Shown here: one piece after another, positions 1 through 9,875 of the stretch
Position numbering within the stretch: position 1 is the stretch's first letter
Layout of the letters: each line of letters begins with the position of its first letter
Origin: Rickettsia endosymbiont of Lasioglossum villosulum
GTDB taxonomy: Bacteria > Pseudomonadota > Alphaproteobacteria > Rickettsiales > Rickettsiaceae
Assembly: GCF_964026455.1 (NCBI RefSeq)
Contig: NZ_OZ032152.1
Coordinates: 744,001-808,000 of the forward strand
Direction: 5' to 3'
DNA: 64,000 nt
The notes under the pieces: generated by a model
What the model was told of the DNA's origin: nothing
The model's input: the letters and a program-made list of their open reading frames with translations, nothing else
The model's database searches: none
Translations under genes and position numbers: made by a program

Positions 1-799
1 TTATGTTCATAAACTCAGTTTCTATAGGGTTTATAAAAGCTATTTTTGCTAAAAATACTCCCAAGAAATATACTAAAAAATGGTATATACCGCCGATTGT
101 ACCATTTATTAGTAGTGCCAAAATAAAAGACTTTTTAGAGTTTTTTAGAGATTGAAAGATAGGAATATTATCAGATTGTTTATTTTTATGATGTAAAAAT
201 TCGTTGCTTTCTTTGAAATAATCTCTCATTAAAATAGCAAATAATCCAAATATAGCACCGATCAGGAAATTAATTCGCCACAAATAATAAATATTAAGGT
301 TAGTCGCACAATAATAAGCCATAGCAGCAAGTAATGCTCCTATTTGAGTGCAGCTTGCAACTACTCCTAGCCCTAAATTTTTTCGGTTATTTTTTGTTTT
401 TTCTGCCACATAAACTTTTATGCCGTCAACTTCGCCAGCTAAACTTGCAAGGAAAATCATCCGACAAAATGTAAGCATAATTGTAGCAAGAATACCTATT
501 TTATCAAAGGAAGGGGTAACAGCGATTAGCAAGGTAGAAATGCTGCTGATAAACATTGATATTTTGATGGATTTAGTGCGTCCGTATCTATCACCGATAA
601 AGCCGAAAATTATAGAGCCTAAAGGACGGATCACAACAGCCGCACTAAGTAGTGCAAAAAAGCCAAGTAGCTGTATTTCATGCGTACTTCTAGGTAAAAA
701 ATTTTGTGCTAAAATGTGAGCTGATAAGCCAAATAATGCATAATCGTAGTAACGAATTATAGATACAAAAAACGCAATCAAAAAAGCTGAATTGGACAT
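1..799 (-). CDS. MFS transporter, ProP-like (partial, runs off window start)
   Basis: The minus strand is open from an ATG at 799 to base 1 with no stop, so 266 N-terminal residues are visible and the C-terminus lies outside the window. The protein is highly hydrophobic and carries the MFS cytoplasmic loop signature FGFIGDRYGRTKS after the second membrane segment. This matches the metabolite/H+ symporter (ProP) subfamily that is multiplied in Rickettsia. It should be an inner-membrane symporter of small osmolytes or metabolites; the substrate cannot be read from sequence. It is divergent from the small gene at 912, with a perfect palindrome between them. Confidence 0.85.
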   Translation of the reverse strand, partial: MSNSAFLIAFFVSIIRYYDYALFGLSAHILAQNFLPRSTHEIQLLGFFALLSAAVVIRPLGSIIFGFIGDRYGRTKSIKISMFISSISTLLIAVTPSFDKIGILATIMLTFCRMIFLASLAGEVDGIKVYVAEKTKNNRKNLGLGVVASCTQIGALLAAMAYYCATNLNIYYLWRINFLIGAIFGLFAILMRDYFKESNEFLHHKNKQSDNIPIFQSLKNSKKSFILALLINGTIGGIYHFLVYFLGVFLAKIAFINPIETEFMNI

Positions 800-824
800 A
801 AAATATATTTCTTTCTATACCATG

Positions 825-844
825 ATAGTATCATATGATACTAT
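825..844. promoter_or_regulatory. Perfect 20-bp palindrome between divergent genes
   Basis: Arms ATAGTATCAT and ATGATACTAT abut with no spacer. The palindrome lies between the MFS start (799, minus) and the small membrane gene (912, plus). A TATAAT hexamer at 845-850 touches its right edge and could be a -10 box for the plus-strand gene, though no good -35 is seen. A dimeric operator is the simplest reading; a bidirectional terminator is less likely because both flanking genes start here. Confidence 0.4.
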
Positions 845-911
845 TATAATGTAATTTGTCGATAAAATATCTAAGGTATACTCGGTGTAATATTATTTAT
901 AAAGGATCAAT

Positions 912-1115
912 ATGAAAAAATTTATGAAATACTTATTTTTTGCTTTTCTATATATAGCAGTAACAATAATAGTTGCCTATATGGTTTTGGCTCAGACGAT
1001 TCCAGATGATGGGCAGTGTCATATGGTGGATAGACCACTTGTTATTCATTATATTTTAGCTGCTATTATTACCGCTTTACCAACGTTAGTTTTAATATAT
1101 AGTAAGAAAAAATAA
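912..1115 (+). CDS. Small two-helix membrane protein, unknown function
   Basis: A 67-residue protein with a basic N-terminus (MKKFMKY), one hydrophobic helix at about residues 7-27, a short polar loop with a single Cys, a second hydrophobic helix at about 45-63 and a lysine-rich tail. An AAAGGA Shine-Dalgarno sits just upstream of the ATG. It ends one base before ruvA starts, so it is probably co-transcribed and translationally coupled with ruvA. I do not recognise the family. Confidence 0.6.
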   Translation: MKKFMKYLFFAFLYIAVTIIVAYMVLAQTIPDDGQCHMVDRPLVIHYILAAIITALPTLVLIYSKKK

Positions 1116-1116
1116 T

Positions 1117-1716
1117 ATGATTGGTAAATTAAGCGGTAGAATCGACTCAAGCTATGATGATTACGTCATAATTGATGTAAACGGGGTGGGGTATCGAGTT
1201 TTTGCTTCCGCTAAAACTTTAAGCAAACTTTCAGAAGGAGAGTCTTATAAACTATTTATCGAGACTCATGTTAGAGAAGATCACATTCATTTATATGGTT
1301 TTTTGAGTTTAGAAGAACAAAGCTTTTTTAACTTGCTGCAATCCGTAAATGGTATAGGCACAAGGATGGCTTTGTCTATTTTGTCAGCCCTTACGCCTAC
1401 TGATATACAAATTGCTATTAATAATGAAGACAAGAATATTTTTAAAGCAATCTCAGGAGTGGGAGCTAAACTAGCCGAACGTATAGTACGTGAATTGAGC
1501 GATAAAGTGGCAAAAATATCAAGCTCATCTGCTGTTATTGGAATTAAGGGCATCACGCCGGTAGCAAGTAGTGACGTGATAAAAGCTTTAATAAATATGG
1601 GATTCTCAAGATTTGAAGCACAAAATACCGTACAAGAAATTATTACCAAAAATCCTGAAATCTCTATCGATGAATTAATCAGAACCGCACTAAAGAATCG
1701 TAACAGTAATTTTTAG
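1117..1716 (+). CDS. ruvA: Holliday junction branch migration protein RuvA
   Basis: At 199 residues this is the usual length for RuvA. The start ([10 protein letters not shown]) and the two helix-hairpin-helix regions (around [17 protein letters not shown] and [16 protein letters not shown]) are typical of the tetrameric DNA-binding platform. The C-terminal ~45 residues form domain III, which contacts RuvB. It acts with RuvB in branch migration of recombination intermediates. It follows the 67-residue membrane gene almost without a gap. ruvB lies 1.3 kb downstream, separated by an LRR gene, which is unusual. Confidence 0.97.
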   Translation: MIGKLSGRIDSSYDDYVIIDVNGVGYRVFASAKTLSKLSEGESYKLFIETHVREDHIHLYGFLSLEEQSFFNLLQSVNGIGTRMALSILSALTPTDIQIAINNEDKNIFKAISGVGAKLAERIVRELSDKVAKISSSSAVIGIKGITPVASSDVIKALINMGFSRFEAQNTVQEIITKNPEISIDELIRTALKNRNSNF

Positions 1717-1736
1717 TTGATTAGTTAATATATAAT

Positions 1737-2951
1737 ATGTCAAAGCTAAAAATTTTTCTGAGTAATATAAATGCTACTGAAATTCTTGAAGCATTGGATT
1801 ATGATTCTTCTACTTTATATTTAAATTATCAACATAGTGTTTGGGGTTCAGAAGATAATTTAATTAGTTTATTTAATATCTTAAAAGATGCTGAAATTAA
1901 AAATTTAGTATTTATAGGTTTATTTGCAATTAATAAATGTCCGGAATTACTGGCTGAATTTTTAAAGAATCCTCAGTGTCATATTACCGGCATTAACATA
2001 GATAGTGAGTTTGTAGATTATATAGGTTACGAAAAGTTTGGAATTCTTTTAGAAGCTTTTAAAGTAAATAATTCTCTTCAAGAAATTAATTTAGGTAATG
2101 CTAGAGTAGCCCCCGTACAATTTTTTTCCTTTATAGATATTATTTGTTGCAAACCTAATTTAAAAGTTTTATATCTTCCTCATTTAAATTTTATAAATTT
2201 TTTTTTCGATTTATCATTAATACCCAAAATCACTTGTTTTCTTGAGACTAGTAATGTTAATTCGCTTATATTAAATATTTTATTTGGTCAAGAAGAGATA
2301 ATAAAACTACTTCCAATAATAAAAGAAAAAATTTCCAAAAATTATCCTATTTATACTTTAGATATGTCGGACACTTATTTTGATGGTGTAGGAGTAGAAG
2401 CTATAGCTTCTTTTTTAGAAAGAAATAATGAAATTATATCTTTAAGTTTTACTTTATGTGGAAAAACAAGTGAAGAATCAACAGCAAAATTGCTAGCCTC
2501 GATGAAGAGTGGCAAAAATATTATTAATTGTTCAATTGAAGAAAATAGTGAAATATCAAAAGAAATAGCAAAAGAGGCAGCAAAGGAAATAATACCTGTA
2601 TTAAAAGATTTTTATACAAGTAAAAAAATTTTGCCTGATAATAAAACTTATAAATATTTACAATTATATCATAACCTAAATATTAAAGATTATTTAGAAG
2701 AATTAAGAATAAGCTATAGTGATTTAGATAATATAACCCAAAATGCAGATAAATGTATTAAAGAACATTTTTTTGAAATGATCGGTGTCGCAAAAAATTC
2801 AGGAACAGGCTATTTTCCTGTAGAGGTAATAGGACATATAGCCTCGTATCTAAAATTTTCAGATATAGTATTCATTCATCCAATAAGTATAGACTGGGTA
2901 TTTCTAGCTGAAGATTCGTCGACAGAAGAAGAATGGACTGTTTTAGGCTAA
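1737..2951 (+). CDS. Leucine-rich-repeat protein with C-terminal F-box-like motif
   Basis: A 404-residue soluble protein with no signal peptide. Residues ~50-270 contain irregular LRR units of the ribonuclease-inhibitor type (for example NNSLQEINLGNARV and GVEAIASFLERNNEIISL). Residues 359-380 (FPVEVIGHIASYLKFSDIV) fit the F-box consensus pattern of Pro, acidic, Ile, Ser-Tyr-Leu and Asp. LRR plus F-box is a eukaryotic ubiquitin-ligase adaptor architecture also used by some intracellular bacterial effectors, so an effector role is possible but inferred. It sits between ruvA and ruvB on the same strand. Confidence 0.6.
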   Translation: MSKLKIFLSNINATEILEALDYDSSTLYLNYQHSVWGSEDNLISLFNILKDAEIKNLVFIGLFAINKCPELLAEFLKNPQCHITGINIDSEFVDYIGYEKFGILLEAFKVNNSLQEINLGNARVAPVQFFSFIDIICCKPNLKVLYLPHLNFINFFFDLSLIPKITCFLETSNVNSLILNILFGQEEIIKLLPIIKEKISKNYPIYTLDMSDTYFDGVGVEAIASFLERNNEIISLSFTLCGKTSEESTAKLLASMKSGKNIINCSIEENSEISKEIAKEAAKEIIPVLKDFYTSKKILPDNKTYKYLQLYHNLNIKDYLEELRISYSDLDNITQNADKCIKEHFFEMIGVAKNSGTGYFPVEVIGHIASYLKFSDIVFIHPISIDWVFLAEDSSTEEEWTVLG

Positions 2952-3020
2952 AATTTATAAATTAAGATATAGCAAAAAACTATTTTTCCGCTATTATTAG
3001 TCATTATATATATTTAAAAT

Positions 3021-4052
3021 ATGACTAATATATTATCTCCTGAAAAAAATCAGAATGATCAAGAGTTGCCGCTAAGACCGTCATATTTGCAAGAATTTGT
3101 TGGACAGCAACAGATTAAGGAAAACCTTTCTGTATTTATTAGGGCAGCTAAATCACGTGGCGAGCATCTTGATCATACTTTATTTTACGGTCCGCCTGGG
3201 CTTGGTAAGACTACGCTTGCCAAGATTATTTCTAATGAGATAGGTGGTAATTTCAAATCTACTTCCGGTCCTGCCATACTTAAAGCAGCAGATTTAGCTG
3301 CTATTCTCACCAACCTTGAAAAAAATGATGTATTATTTATTGATGAGATTCATCGTTTAAATACTTCGGTTGAAGAGGTTTTATATCCGGCTATGGAAGA
3401 TTTTGAGCTTGATATAATTATTGGAGAAGGTCCTGCTGCAAGATCGGTAAAAATAAACCTACCACAATTTACGCTTATAGGTGCTACTACCCGTCTTGGT
3501 TTGCTTAGTAACCCCTTGCGTGATAGGTTTGGTATTCCTATGCGTTTGAATTTCTATAATACCGAAGAGCTGAAAAAGGTTTTAAACAGAGCAAGTAAAT
3601 TGCTTGATATTGATTTGACTGATTCAGGTTCAGAAGAAATAGCAAGAAGAAGTAGAGGAACGCCAAGAATCGCCTTAAGGTTGCTACGCCGTATAAGAGA
3701 TTTCGCGGCGGTTAACAATCAGTTAGAAATAGATAAAGAAATAGCTAATTTTGGTTTAAACCGCTTGGAGGTTGATATTATTGGGCTTGATAGCAATGAT
3801 TATCGTTATCTCAAATTTATAGCAGATAATTATAATGGTGGACCTGTCGGGATTGAGACAATTGCCGCCGCTCTTTCCGAGCAGCGTGATGCACTTGAGG
3901 AAACCATAGAGCCTTATCTAATACAGATAGGTTTACTACAAAGAACACCACGGGGCAGGGTGATAACAGCTGCTGCTTTTGAGCATTTAAAAATTCCACT
4001 GCCAACTAGCTCTACTTACCAATTTAATATTTTTAACGACAATGAACAATAA
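3021..4052 (+). CDS. ruvB: Holliday junction branch migration ATPase RuvB
   Basis: A 343-residue AAA+ helicase. It shows the Walker [10 protein letters not shown], the Walker B with DEIH (LFIDEIHRL), sensor 1 (IGATTRLG) and the arginine-finger region (NPLRDRFGI), followed by a C-terminal winged-helix domain ([21 protein letters not shown]). Its length is standard. The hexameric motor works with RuvA. Its last 11 bases overlap the start of the ABC exporter gene, suggesting one transcript. Confidence 0.97.
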   Translation: MTNILSPEKNQNDQELPLRPSYLQEFVGQQQIKENLSVFIRAAKSRGEHLDHTLFYGPPGLGKTTLAKIISNEIGGNFKSTSGPAILKAADLAAILTNLEKNDVLFIDEIHRLNTSVEEVLYPAMEDFELDIIIGEGPAARSVKINLPQFTLIGATTRLGLLSNPLRDRFGIPMRLNFYNTEELKKVLNRASKLLDIDLTDSGSEEIARRSRGTPRIALRLLRRIRDFAAVNNQLEIDKEIANFGLNRLEVDIIGLDSNDYRYLKFIADNYNGGPVGIETIAAALSEQRDALEETIEPYLIQIGLLQRTPRGRVITAAAFEHLKIPLPTSSTYQFNIFNDNEQ

Positions 4053-5820
4053 TTTAGATAATGACTACCAAGCTTTTTATATAATTAAAAGGTTGATAAA
4101 AAATCATATTAAACCTTATGCAACTAAGATATATGTAGCAATATTTTGTATGGCTGTCGCAGCAATTTGTACGGCAATTATAGTACATGCGGTTAGACCT
4201 ATTATTGATAAGATTTTTTTAACGCATGATAGAAGAATGCTTGTTATAATGCCGATAGTGCTTATCGTAACTTTCTTTGTCAAAGGAATTTCGGAATATT
4301 ATCAGAATTATCTAATAAAATTTGTCGGGCAGAGAGTATTAAACGATTTGCAGATAAAAATGTATGAGCATTTGTTATTTGCCGATATTTCTTTTATTCA
4401 AAAGCAATCTTCAGGGCGTCTTATATCCCGCTTTACTAACGATATTTCTTTAATGCGTGGTGCTGTTTCTAATTTACTCGTCGGATGTGCTAAACATTTT
4501 CTAACTGTAGTATGTTTAATAATAACGATGTTTAATTTAGAACCGCTATTATCTTGTGTGGTTTTCCTTGTTTTTCCGCTTGCTGTTTATCCGGTACAAA
4601 AGATGGGTAGAAGGATAAGGAGAATATTTGCACGATCACAAGAGGAGCTTGGGCATTATACCTCTAAACTTGATGAAGCCTTTCAATCAATTAAAATTAT
4701 TAAATCTTTTGTCGGCGAAAAAATAGAAAGTAAAAGAGCAGCATTGATTATTAACAATATTTTAGAATATTATAAAAAAACATCTAAATTAGATGCGTTA
4801 GTTTCACCTATTATGGAGGGGTTAAGCGGTCTTGCAGTTGGTGGTATAGTATGGTATGGAGGTAGTTTGGTACTTGATGGAAAGACTACTCCAGGTGCAT
4901 TATTTGCTTTTTTAGCTTCTTTTGCTGCAGCTTATAGACCATTTAAAAGTTTAGTATCATTGAATATTAACCTACAAGAGGGGATTGCAGCAGCTAAAAG
5001 GGTGTTTAGTGTTTTAGATACCGAACCTTTAATTAAAGATCATAGTAATTCTAAGGAAATCGATTTATCTGATGCACAAATTACTTTTGAGAAATTAGCT
5101 TTAAGTTTTGAAAGTAAGGTAGCTATAAAACATATAGATTTAAAGTTAAAACCTAATAAAATGATTGCGTTTGTTGGGCGTTCTGGTAGTGGTAAAACTT
5201 CACTCAGCAATTTATTAGCACGTTTTTATGATCCCACAGAAGGAAGAATTTTAATTAATACTCATGATATTAAAGATATTAAGCTTACTTCTCTACGCAG
5301 CCAAATTGCTTTAGTTACACAAGATACGCATTTATTTGATACTAGCGTTGCCGAGAATATAGCATATAGTCAACCTAATGCTACACAGGAAGAAATAATT
5401 AAGGCAGCACAATATGCTGATGCACATGAGTTTATCATGCAGCTACCAAATGGTTATGATACACAAATAGGTGTGCAAGGGACAACTCTTTCAGGGGGTC
5501 AGCGTCAACGTTTATCGATTGCCAGAGCTTTCTTAAAAGATGCACCTATTCTAATTTGGGATGAAGCAACAAGCAGCTTAGATCAATCTTCTGAGCAGAA
5601 AATTCTAGAATCTCTAAAGAAATTACGCAAAGGAAAAACTACTTTAATTATTACCCATCGCTTAAGTAGCATTACTGACCTTGATAATATAATTGTGATG
5701 AAAAACGGTGCGGTTTGTGAACAAGGAAACCACAAGCAGCTGCTTGATAATAAGGGTGAATATTATGCTTTGTATAATAAAGAGCTGAGGGAAGAAACTG
5801 TTTCTAATGTTATTCCGTGA
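4042..5820 (+). CDS. msbA: ABC transporter, fused permease and ATPase (MsbA-like)
   Basis: A 592-residue half-transporter. About six membrane helices occupy residues 1-320. The nucleotide-binding domain follows, with Walker [11 protein letters not shown]-loop VTQDTHLFD, signature [10 protein letters not shown], Walker [12 protein letters not shown] and H-loop ITHRLSS. This is the lipid-exporter type; MsbA flips lipid A in the inner membrane, and Rickettsia carry more than one related gene, so the exact substrate is inferred. It overlaps ruvB by 11 bases. Confidence 0.88.
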   Translation: MNNNLDNDYQAFYIIKRLIKNHIKPYATKIYVAIFCMAVAAICTAIIVHAVRPIIDKIFLTHDRRMLVIMPIVLIVTFFVKGISEYYQNYLIKFVGQRVLNDLQIKMYEHLLFADISFIQKQSSGRLISRFTNDISLMRGAVSNLLVGCAKHFLTVVCLIITMFNLEPLLSCVVFLVFPLAVYPVQKMGRRIRRIFARSQEELGHYTSKLDEAFQSIKIIKSFVGEKIESKRAALIINNILEYYKKTSKLDALVSPIMEGLSGLAVGGIVWYGGSLVLDGKTTPGALFAFLASFAAAYRPFKSLVSLNINLQEGIAAAKRVFSVLDTEPLIKDHSNSKEIDLSDAQITFEKLALSFESKVAIKHIDLKLKPNKMIAFVGRSGSGKTSLSNLLARFYDPTEGRILINTHDIKDIKLTSLRSQIALVTQDTHLFDTSVAENIAYSQPNATQEEIIKAAQYADAHEFIMQLPNGYDTQIGVQGTTLSGGQRQRLSIARAFLKDAPILIWDEATSSLDQSSEQKILESLKKLRKGKTTLIITHRLSSITDLDNIIVMKNGAVCEQGNHKQLLDNKGEYYALYNKELREETVSNVIP

Positions 5821-5860
5821 GCTTGTAGCGGGATCTCAGGACACAGTTTATAATAAATAG

Positions 5861-5883
5861 ATACCGCGGTCAAGCCGCGGTAT
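5861..5883. repeat. GC-rich hairpin repeat downstream of the ABC exporter
   Basis: Arms ATACCGCGG and CCGCGGTAT are perfect over 9 bp with a 5-base loop. This is the core of a repeat type seen between many genes in this window (the surrounding bases resemble the 24.8 kb and 55.2 kb copies). It may also stop transcription of the ruvB-msbA unit, but there is no clear T-run. Confidence 0.55.
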
Positions 5884-5920
5884 GACACTACTGTACTAAC
5901 CATAAATAAAAACAACTAAC

Positions 5921-7165
5921 ATGCTTATCACCAGAATATTTAAAGACTACCGCTTATTCGAAATATTAATCTTAGGAATAGTTAGTGGGATGCCGCTGGC
6001 TGTAATTTTTACTACTATTTCGGTTTGGTTAAAAGAGTCAGGTGTGGATATTGCTGTTATCACTACTTTTGGAATAGCGAAATTATCTTATTCCTTAAAA
6101 GTATTTTGGTCTCCTCTGATTGATAATTTTAAAGTGCCTTTTTTAAGCAAATGGGGACATAGAAAAGGTTGGCTCATATTATGTAGCAGTTTGATGGCTT
6201 TAGTATTGATAGTTATGGGAAGAGAAAACCCTGCTGCTTCTTTAACTGCTTTATATTTTCTAACCATAGCTTTAGGGTTTTTATCAAGCACATTTGATAT
6301 TGCTGTTGATGCTCTTCATATTGATAAGTTTGAAGAAGAAACCCAAGGCATAGCTAGTGCAACAGCGGTATTCGGTTATAGAATTGGTATGTTGATTACA
6401 GGTGGCTGGGCTTTATATTTTGCTGAAATAACTAACGATAACTGGCAATTAACTTTCTTTGTTATAGGTATAATATTTGCCGTCTCTACTATTTTTATAA
6501 TAACAGTAAAGGAAAAAGAATTAGTAAGAGAGAAGATAAAATTTACTTCTATCGCTTCTTGGATTCATACAGTAATTAGTCCTTTTAAAGATTTTTTTAA
6601 AAGAGAATTTGCTATAACTATTTTGTTTGCTGTAATATTTTTTAAACTTGGTGATTCGATGCTTTTATCTATTGCATCGCCTTTTTATATAGAACTTGGT
6701 TATACTAAATCAGAAATAGCAGTAATTGTTAAGCTATATGGCTTGATTGCAACCTTAGTTGGTGGCTTTGTCGGCGGTATAGTGATGTATAGGTTTAATA
6801 ATTTTAAAGGCTTAATTATTACCGGTATTATTCAAAGTTTAACACATTTTGCGTTTATTTGGCTCAACGGTCAACCTCCTTCTTTTGGAGCTTTATTAAT
6901 TACTATTACTATAGAAAATTTTGCTGCCGCTATGGGTACTACTGCTTTGGTCGGATATATAAGCTATTTATGTAATAAAAAATACTTAGCAACGCAATAT
7001 GCACTTTTTACCGCTGCGAGCAGTTTATGTAACAATACTGTCACTATTTATGCTGGTAAACTTGTAAATATGCTAGGCTGGAATGGCTTTTTCATCTTCA
7101 CTATCATTTTAGCCTTGCCTGCTTTATTTATATTAATGTATCTTAATAAAAAGGTTAATATATAG
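5921..7165 (+). CDS. ampG: AmpG-family muropeptide permease (MFS)
   Basis: A 414-residue integral membrane protein with about 12 hydrophobic segments. The opening ([19 protein letters not shown]), the loop KFFWSPL-like [10 protein letters not shown] and the segment with [13 protein letters not shown] are characteristic of AmpG, which imports anhydro-muropeptides for peptidoglycan recycling. Rickettsia carry several ampG paralogues. The next gene is a D,D-carboxypeptidase, so the neighbourhood is consistent with wall metabolism. The true substrate is inferred from family. Confidence 0.88.
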   Translation: MLITRIFKDYRLFEILILGIVSGMPLAVIFTTISVWLKESGVDIAVITTFGIAKLSYSLKVFWSPLIDNFKVPFLSKWGHRKGWLILCSSLMALVLIVMGRENPAASLTALYFLTIALGFLSSTFDIAVDALHIDKFEEETQGIASATAVFGYRIGMLITGGWALYFAEITNDNWQLTFFVIGIIFAVSTIFIITVKEKELVREKIKFTSIASWIHTVISPFKDFFKREFAITILFAVIFFKLGDSMLLSIASPFYIELGYTKSEIAVIVKLYGLIATLVGGFVGGIVMYRFNNFKGLIITGIIQSLTHFAFIWLNGQPPSFGALLITITIENFAAAMGTTALVGYISYLCNKKYLATQYALFTAASSLCNNTVTIYAGKLVNMLGWNGFFIFTIILALPALFILMYLNKKVNI

Positions 7166-7173
7166 TAAGTTTT

Positions 7174-7279
7174 GGCGTCATAAGCTATGCGAATTAAATG
7201 AGCGTGGCAATCTCAGGGGTTCTATGCTGCTTCATAAGATTGCCTCCGCCCTCTGCTACGCATCTCCTCGCAATGACGG
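7174..7279. repeat. Rickettsia intergenic palindromic repeat
   Basis: The gap contains the recurring words GCAATCTCAGG, AGATTGCC and CTCGCAATGACG in a partly self-complementary arrangement. The same words recur at about 8.3, 11.5, 24.8, 25.2, 26.4 and 32.4 kb. Confidence 0.7.
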
Positions 7280-7332
7280 TAAAGTTATAATTTCATCTTG
7301 ACCAAACTCTAATAATATTTTATCTATATAAG

Positions 7333-8256
7333 ATGTTTAGAAAAATTTTATTGCCTTACATTTTTGTTATCATTTCTTTACTTACCCAAGTAAGTGAAGC
7401 AAAAAAGGTTGTAAAAAATTCTTCTAAAGTTCCTATTCCCGTTCAAACTAGTTTAGTAATTAATGAAAAAAATGGTGAGGTTTTGCATGCTCATAATTCA
7501 CAAGTTCGGATGTATCCCGCCTCTTTAACTAAATTAATGACGCTATATTTAATGTTTGAGTCAATTGAGACAGGTAAACTATCATTAAATAAAAAGCTAA
7601 CCGTATCAGAAAAAGCGGCAAAAATGCCTCCTTGTAAGCTAGGTTTAAAAGCAGGCGAAACTATAACAGTCAGAGATGCTATTAATGGGTTAATTATAAC
7701 TTCTGCTAATGATGCTGCTGTGGTTGCTGCTGAAAACCTTAAAGGCTCAGAAAAAGCTTTTGCTCATGCAATGAATGTCAAAGCTAAACAACTTGGGATG
7801 AAAAATACTTATTTCAAGAATGCTTCAGGCTTGCATGACCCGTTGCAGCAAACCACCGCAAGAGATATGGCTAAGCTTGCTTTAGCAATTAAGAAAAACT
7901 ATCCTAAATATTATCCGTTATTTTCCAAAACAAGTTTTGTATTTCGCGGTAATACAAGAAATGGACATAATAATATTACTAAAAACTATCGAGGAGCTGA
8001 AGGTCTAAAAACAGGTTTTACTAATCCATCTGGTTATAATTTAGTTACTACTGCCTCAAGAAACGGTAAATCATTAATCACAGTTGTTACAGGCGGTAGA
8101 AGTGCTGGATCTCGTGATCAGAAAATGATCGGATTATTAGATCAGCACTTTAACGTAGCATCTGCCAAGCCTAAAGTCACACTTGCTTATAACAATAAAG
8201 TAAAAGCAAAACCTAAGCCAAAAATAGTGATAAAAAAAGGAGTCATGCGTAGTTAG
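7333..8256 (+). CDS. dacF: D-alanyl-D-alanine carboxypeptidase (PBP5/DacF family)
   Basis: A 307-residue periplasmic enzyme with an N-terminal signal peptide (hydrophobic to about residue 22). The three penicillin-binding motifs are in order: SxxK at Ser64-Lys67 (PASLTKLM), SAN at 124-126 and KTG in GLKTGFTN. It trims the terminal D-Ala from peptidoglycan stem peptides. The family usually has a C-terminal PBP5_C domain and amphipathic anchor; here the sequence ends in a short Lys/Pro-rich tail, so that domain appears absent or much reduced. Confidence 0.93.
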   Translation: MFRKILLPYIFVIISLLTQVSEAKKVVKNSSKVPIPVQTSLVINEKNGEVLHAHNSQVRMYPASLTKLMTLYLMFESIETGKLSLNKKLTVSEKAAKMPPCKLGLKAGETITVRDAINGLIITSANDAAVVAAENLKGSEKAFAHAMNVKAKQLGMKNTYFKNASGLHDPLQQTTARDMAKLALAIKKNYPKYYPLFSKTSFVFRGNTRNGHNNITKNYRGAEGLKTGFTNPSGYNLVTTASRNGKSLITVVTGGRSAGSRDQKMIGLLDQHFNVASAKPKVTLAYNNKVKAKPKPKIVIKKGVMRS

Positions 8257-8264
8257 TCTTCAAA

Positions 8265-8350
8265 ATCGTCATTGCAAGAAAATTACGTAGTAATTAACGA
8301 GGCAATCTCAGGAATTTTTGTATTGAATTATGAGATTGTTATGCAGTCTT
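8265..8350. repeat. Rickettsia intergenic palindromic repeat
   Basis: This copy contains TCATTGCAAG, GAGGCAATCTCAGG and a complementary GAGATTG half. It is degenerate relative to the copies at 7.2 and 32.4 kb. The rest of the gap to 8486 is AT-rich with no other structure that I can see. Confidence 0.6.
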
Positions 8351-8486
8351 CGCTTGTTTTAGTACTATAAAAGCCATCCATGAAAATTTTTTATTTTTCT
8401 CATTATTATTCTTGCGAATATTATTGCTTCTAAATTTCAACTAGTCTATATATAATTCTTCTTAATTATAAGCCTTAATTAAAAAT

Positions 8487-9679
8487 ATGGAAAAACTTAT
8501 CGGTTCAATTTTATTAATTGCAGGTACTTGTATAGGTAGCGGTATGATAGCCCTGCCTATGGTATTAGCAAAAATAGGTTTAATACCTAGTATAATATTA
8601 ATGTTTATAATTTGGTTTCTAATGTATTATACTTCCTTAATTAATTTAGAACTTAACCTTCAAGCCGGTAAAGGTTTAGCATTAGGAAGACTTGGAAGAT
8701 ATTTTTCAGGACGTATTGCTGAAATTATCGGTATGGTAAATCTTAAGATTCTTTCATACGCTTTACTGGCAGTTTTTATATATGGAGGTTCGTCAATAAT
8801 ACAAAACTTATTATCCTTAGATATAAGTATAGTTTATATAGGAGCATGGTATGCTGTTATATCTATTTTAGTATTATTGCTACCGTTAAAGTTAATAGAT
8901 TATATAAATCGTTTGTTATTTATTAGCATACTTATAGTAATAGCAATTTTAATTATAGGACTTATTGCTATGATTAAATGGTACAATTTACCATTATTTT
9001 CATCAAGGTATAAAGAAATATTAGTATGGAGTGAAATAACGCCTGTAGTTTTTACTTCTTTTGGTTTCCAAGTAATTTTTCATACTTTAACTAATTACTG
9101 TAATAAAAATGCTAGAACATTAAAATTAGCATTCTTATTTGGTACTTTAATTCCAGCAATAGTATATATAATTTGGACATGTAGCGTTCTTACTGTAATA
9201 CATCATGAAAATCCGGTATTTTATCAACAGATGGTTGTAGGCAATGTTGAAGTAGGAGAGTTAGTTAAAGAATTAAGCAGTATAGCAAAATGGCAGTCCG
9301 TACAATTGCTAGTGTGGATAATTTCTACTTTAGCTATAGCTACCTCAGTAATTGGTGTAGGTGTAGGTCTATGTGATTCTCTTAAAGTAAGTTTTTCAAA
9401 CCTACAGTGTAATTCAATGATTCGTGATATAATAGCTGCTTCTACTACTATATTACCAGCTTATATTGTAACAATACTAATTCCTAATGCTTTTGGTTCG
9501 CCGGTATGATATTGGTAATAATTGCAATTTTATTGCCTGCTTACTTATTATATAAAGCAAAAATAAAAAATTTTTATTATCCTGAACTAAAAAAGAAATA
9601 TTTAATTGTTATATCAGTAATTATCGGAATATTTATTATGGGATATGAACTTACTAATACGATTATTGGTATTTTATAA
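8487..9679 (+). pseudogene. Aromatic amino acid permease (TyrP/Mtr-like), frameshifted near the C-terminus
   Basis: The first 340 codons (stop at 9507-9509) encode the opening of a hydroxy/aromatic amino acid permease (LIAGTCIGSGMIALPM) with about nine membrane helices. The frame breaks after IPNAFGSPV. The next frame begins ATG at 9506, overlapping that stop, and encodes 57 residues (stop 9677-9679) with two more hydrophobic helices (MILVIIAILLPAYLL and IVISVIIGIFIM-type). Joined, they give the usual ~400-residue, 11-helix length. One small indel, or a short deletion, around 9495-9505 explains the split. A ribosomal slip or translational coupling at the ATGA overlap could still yield both parts. 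Confidence 0.75.
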
Positions 9680-9689
9680 GTATACTCGT

Positions 9690-9810
9690 TTTATTTGAAA
9701 AATTGGCTACGTTGTCTTTTGCTGATAATCCTCACGTATTAAGTATACGCTGCGGTTATCAGCTTCAAGCCGCCTTGCTCTTTTCCAAATAAAACTTCGT
9801 CTATCCAACT
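9690..9810. repeat. Dispersed repeat with CACGTATTAAGTA core
   Basis: The gap after the permease holds a repeat containing CACGTATTAAGTATACGC flanked by GGCTACGTTG and GCCGCCTTGC. Related sequence occurs downstream of hemB at 20461-20700. It resembles repeats that occasionally invade Rickettsia reading frames. No gene is seen in it. Confidence 0.55.
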
Positions 9811-9875
9811 CTTCATTTATTAGCAGTATATATAGCTCGGTCAAGCACTAGATAACCCTGAGTTTTATACAACTA

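Noticed and set aside
420..719. 99-codon plus-strand open frame
   Set aside because: It is antisense to the clear MFS transporter on the minus strand and has no independent support.
7174..8350. CRISPR array
   Set aside because: The repeated words are the ends of palindromic elements scattered across the window, not regularly spaced repeats with unique spacers. No cas genes are present.
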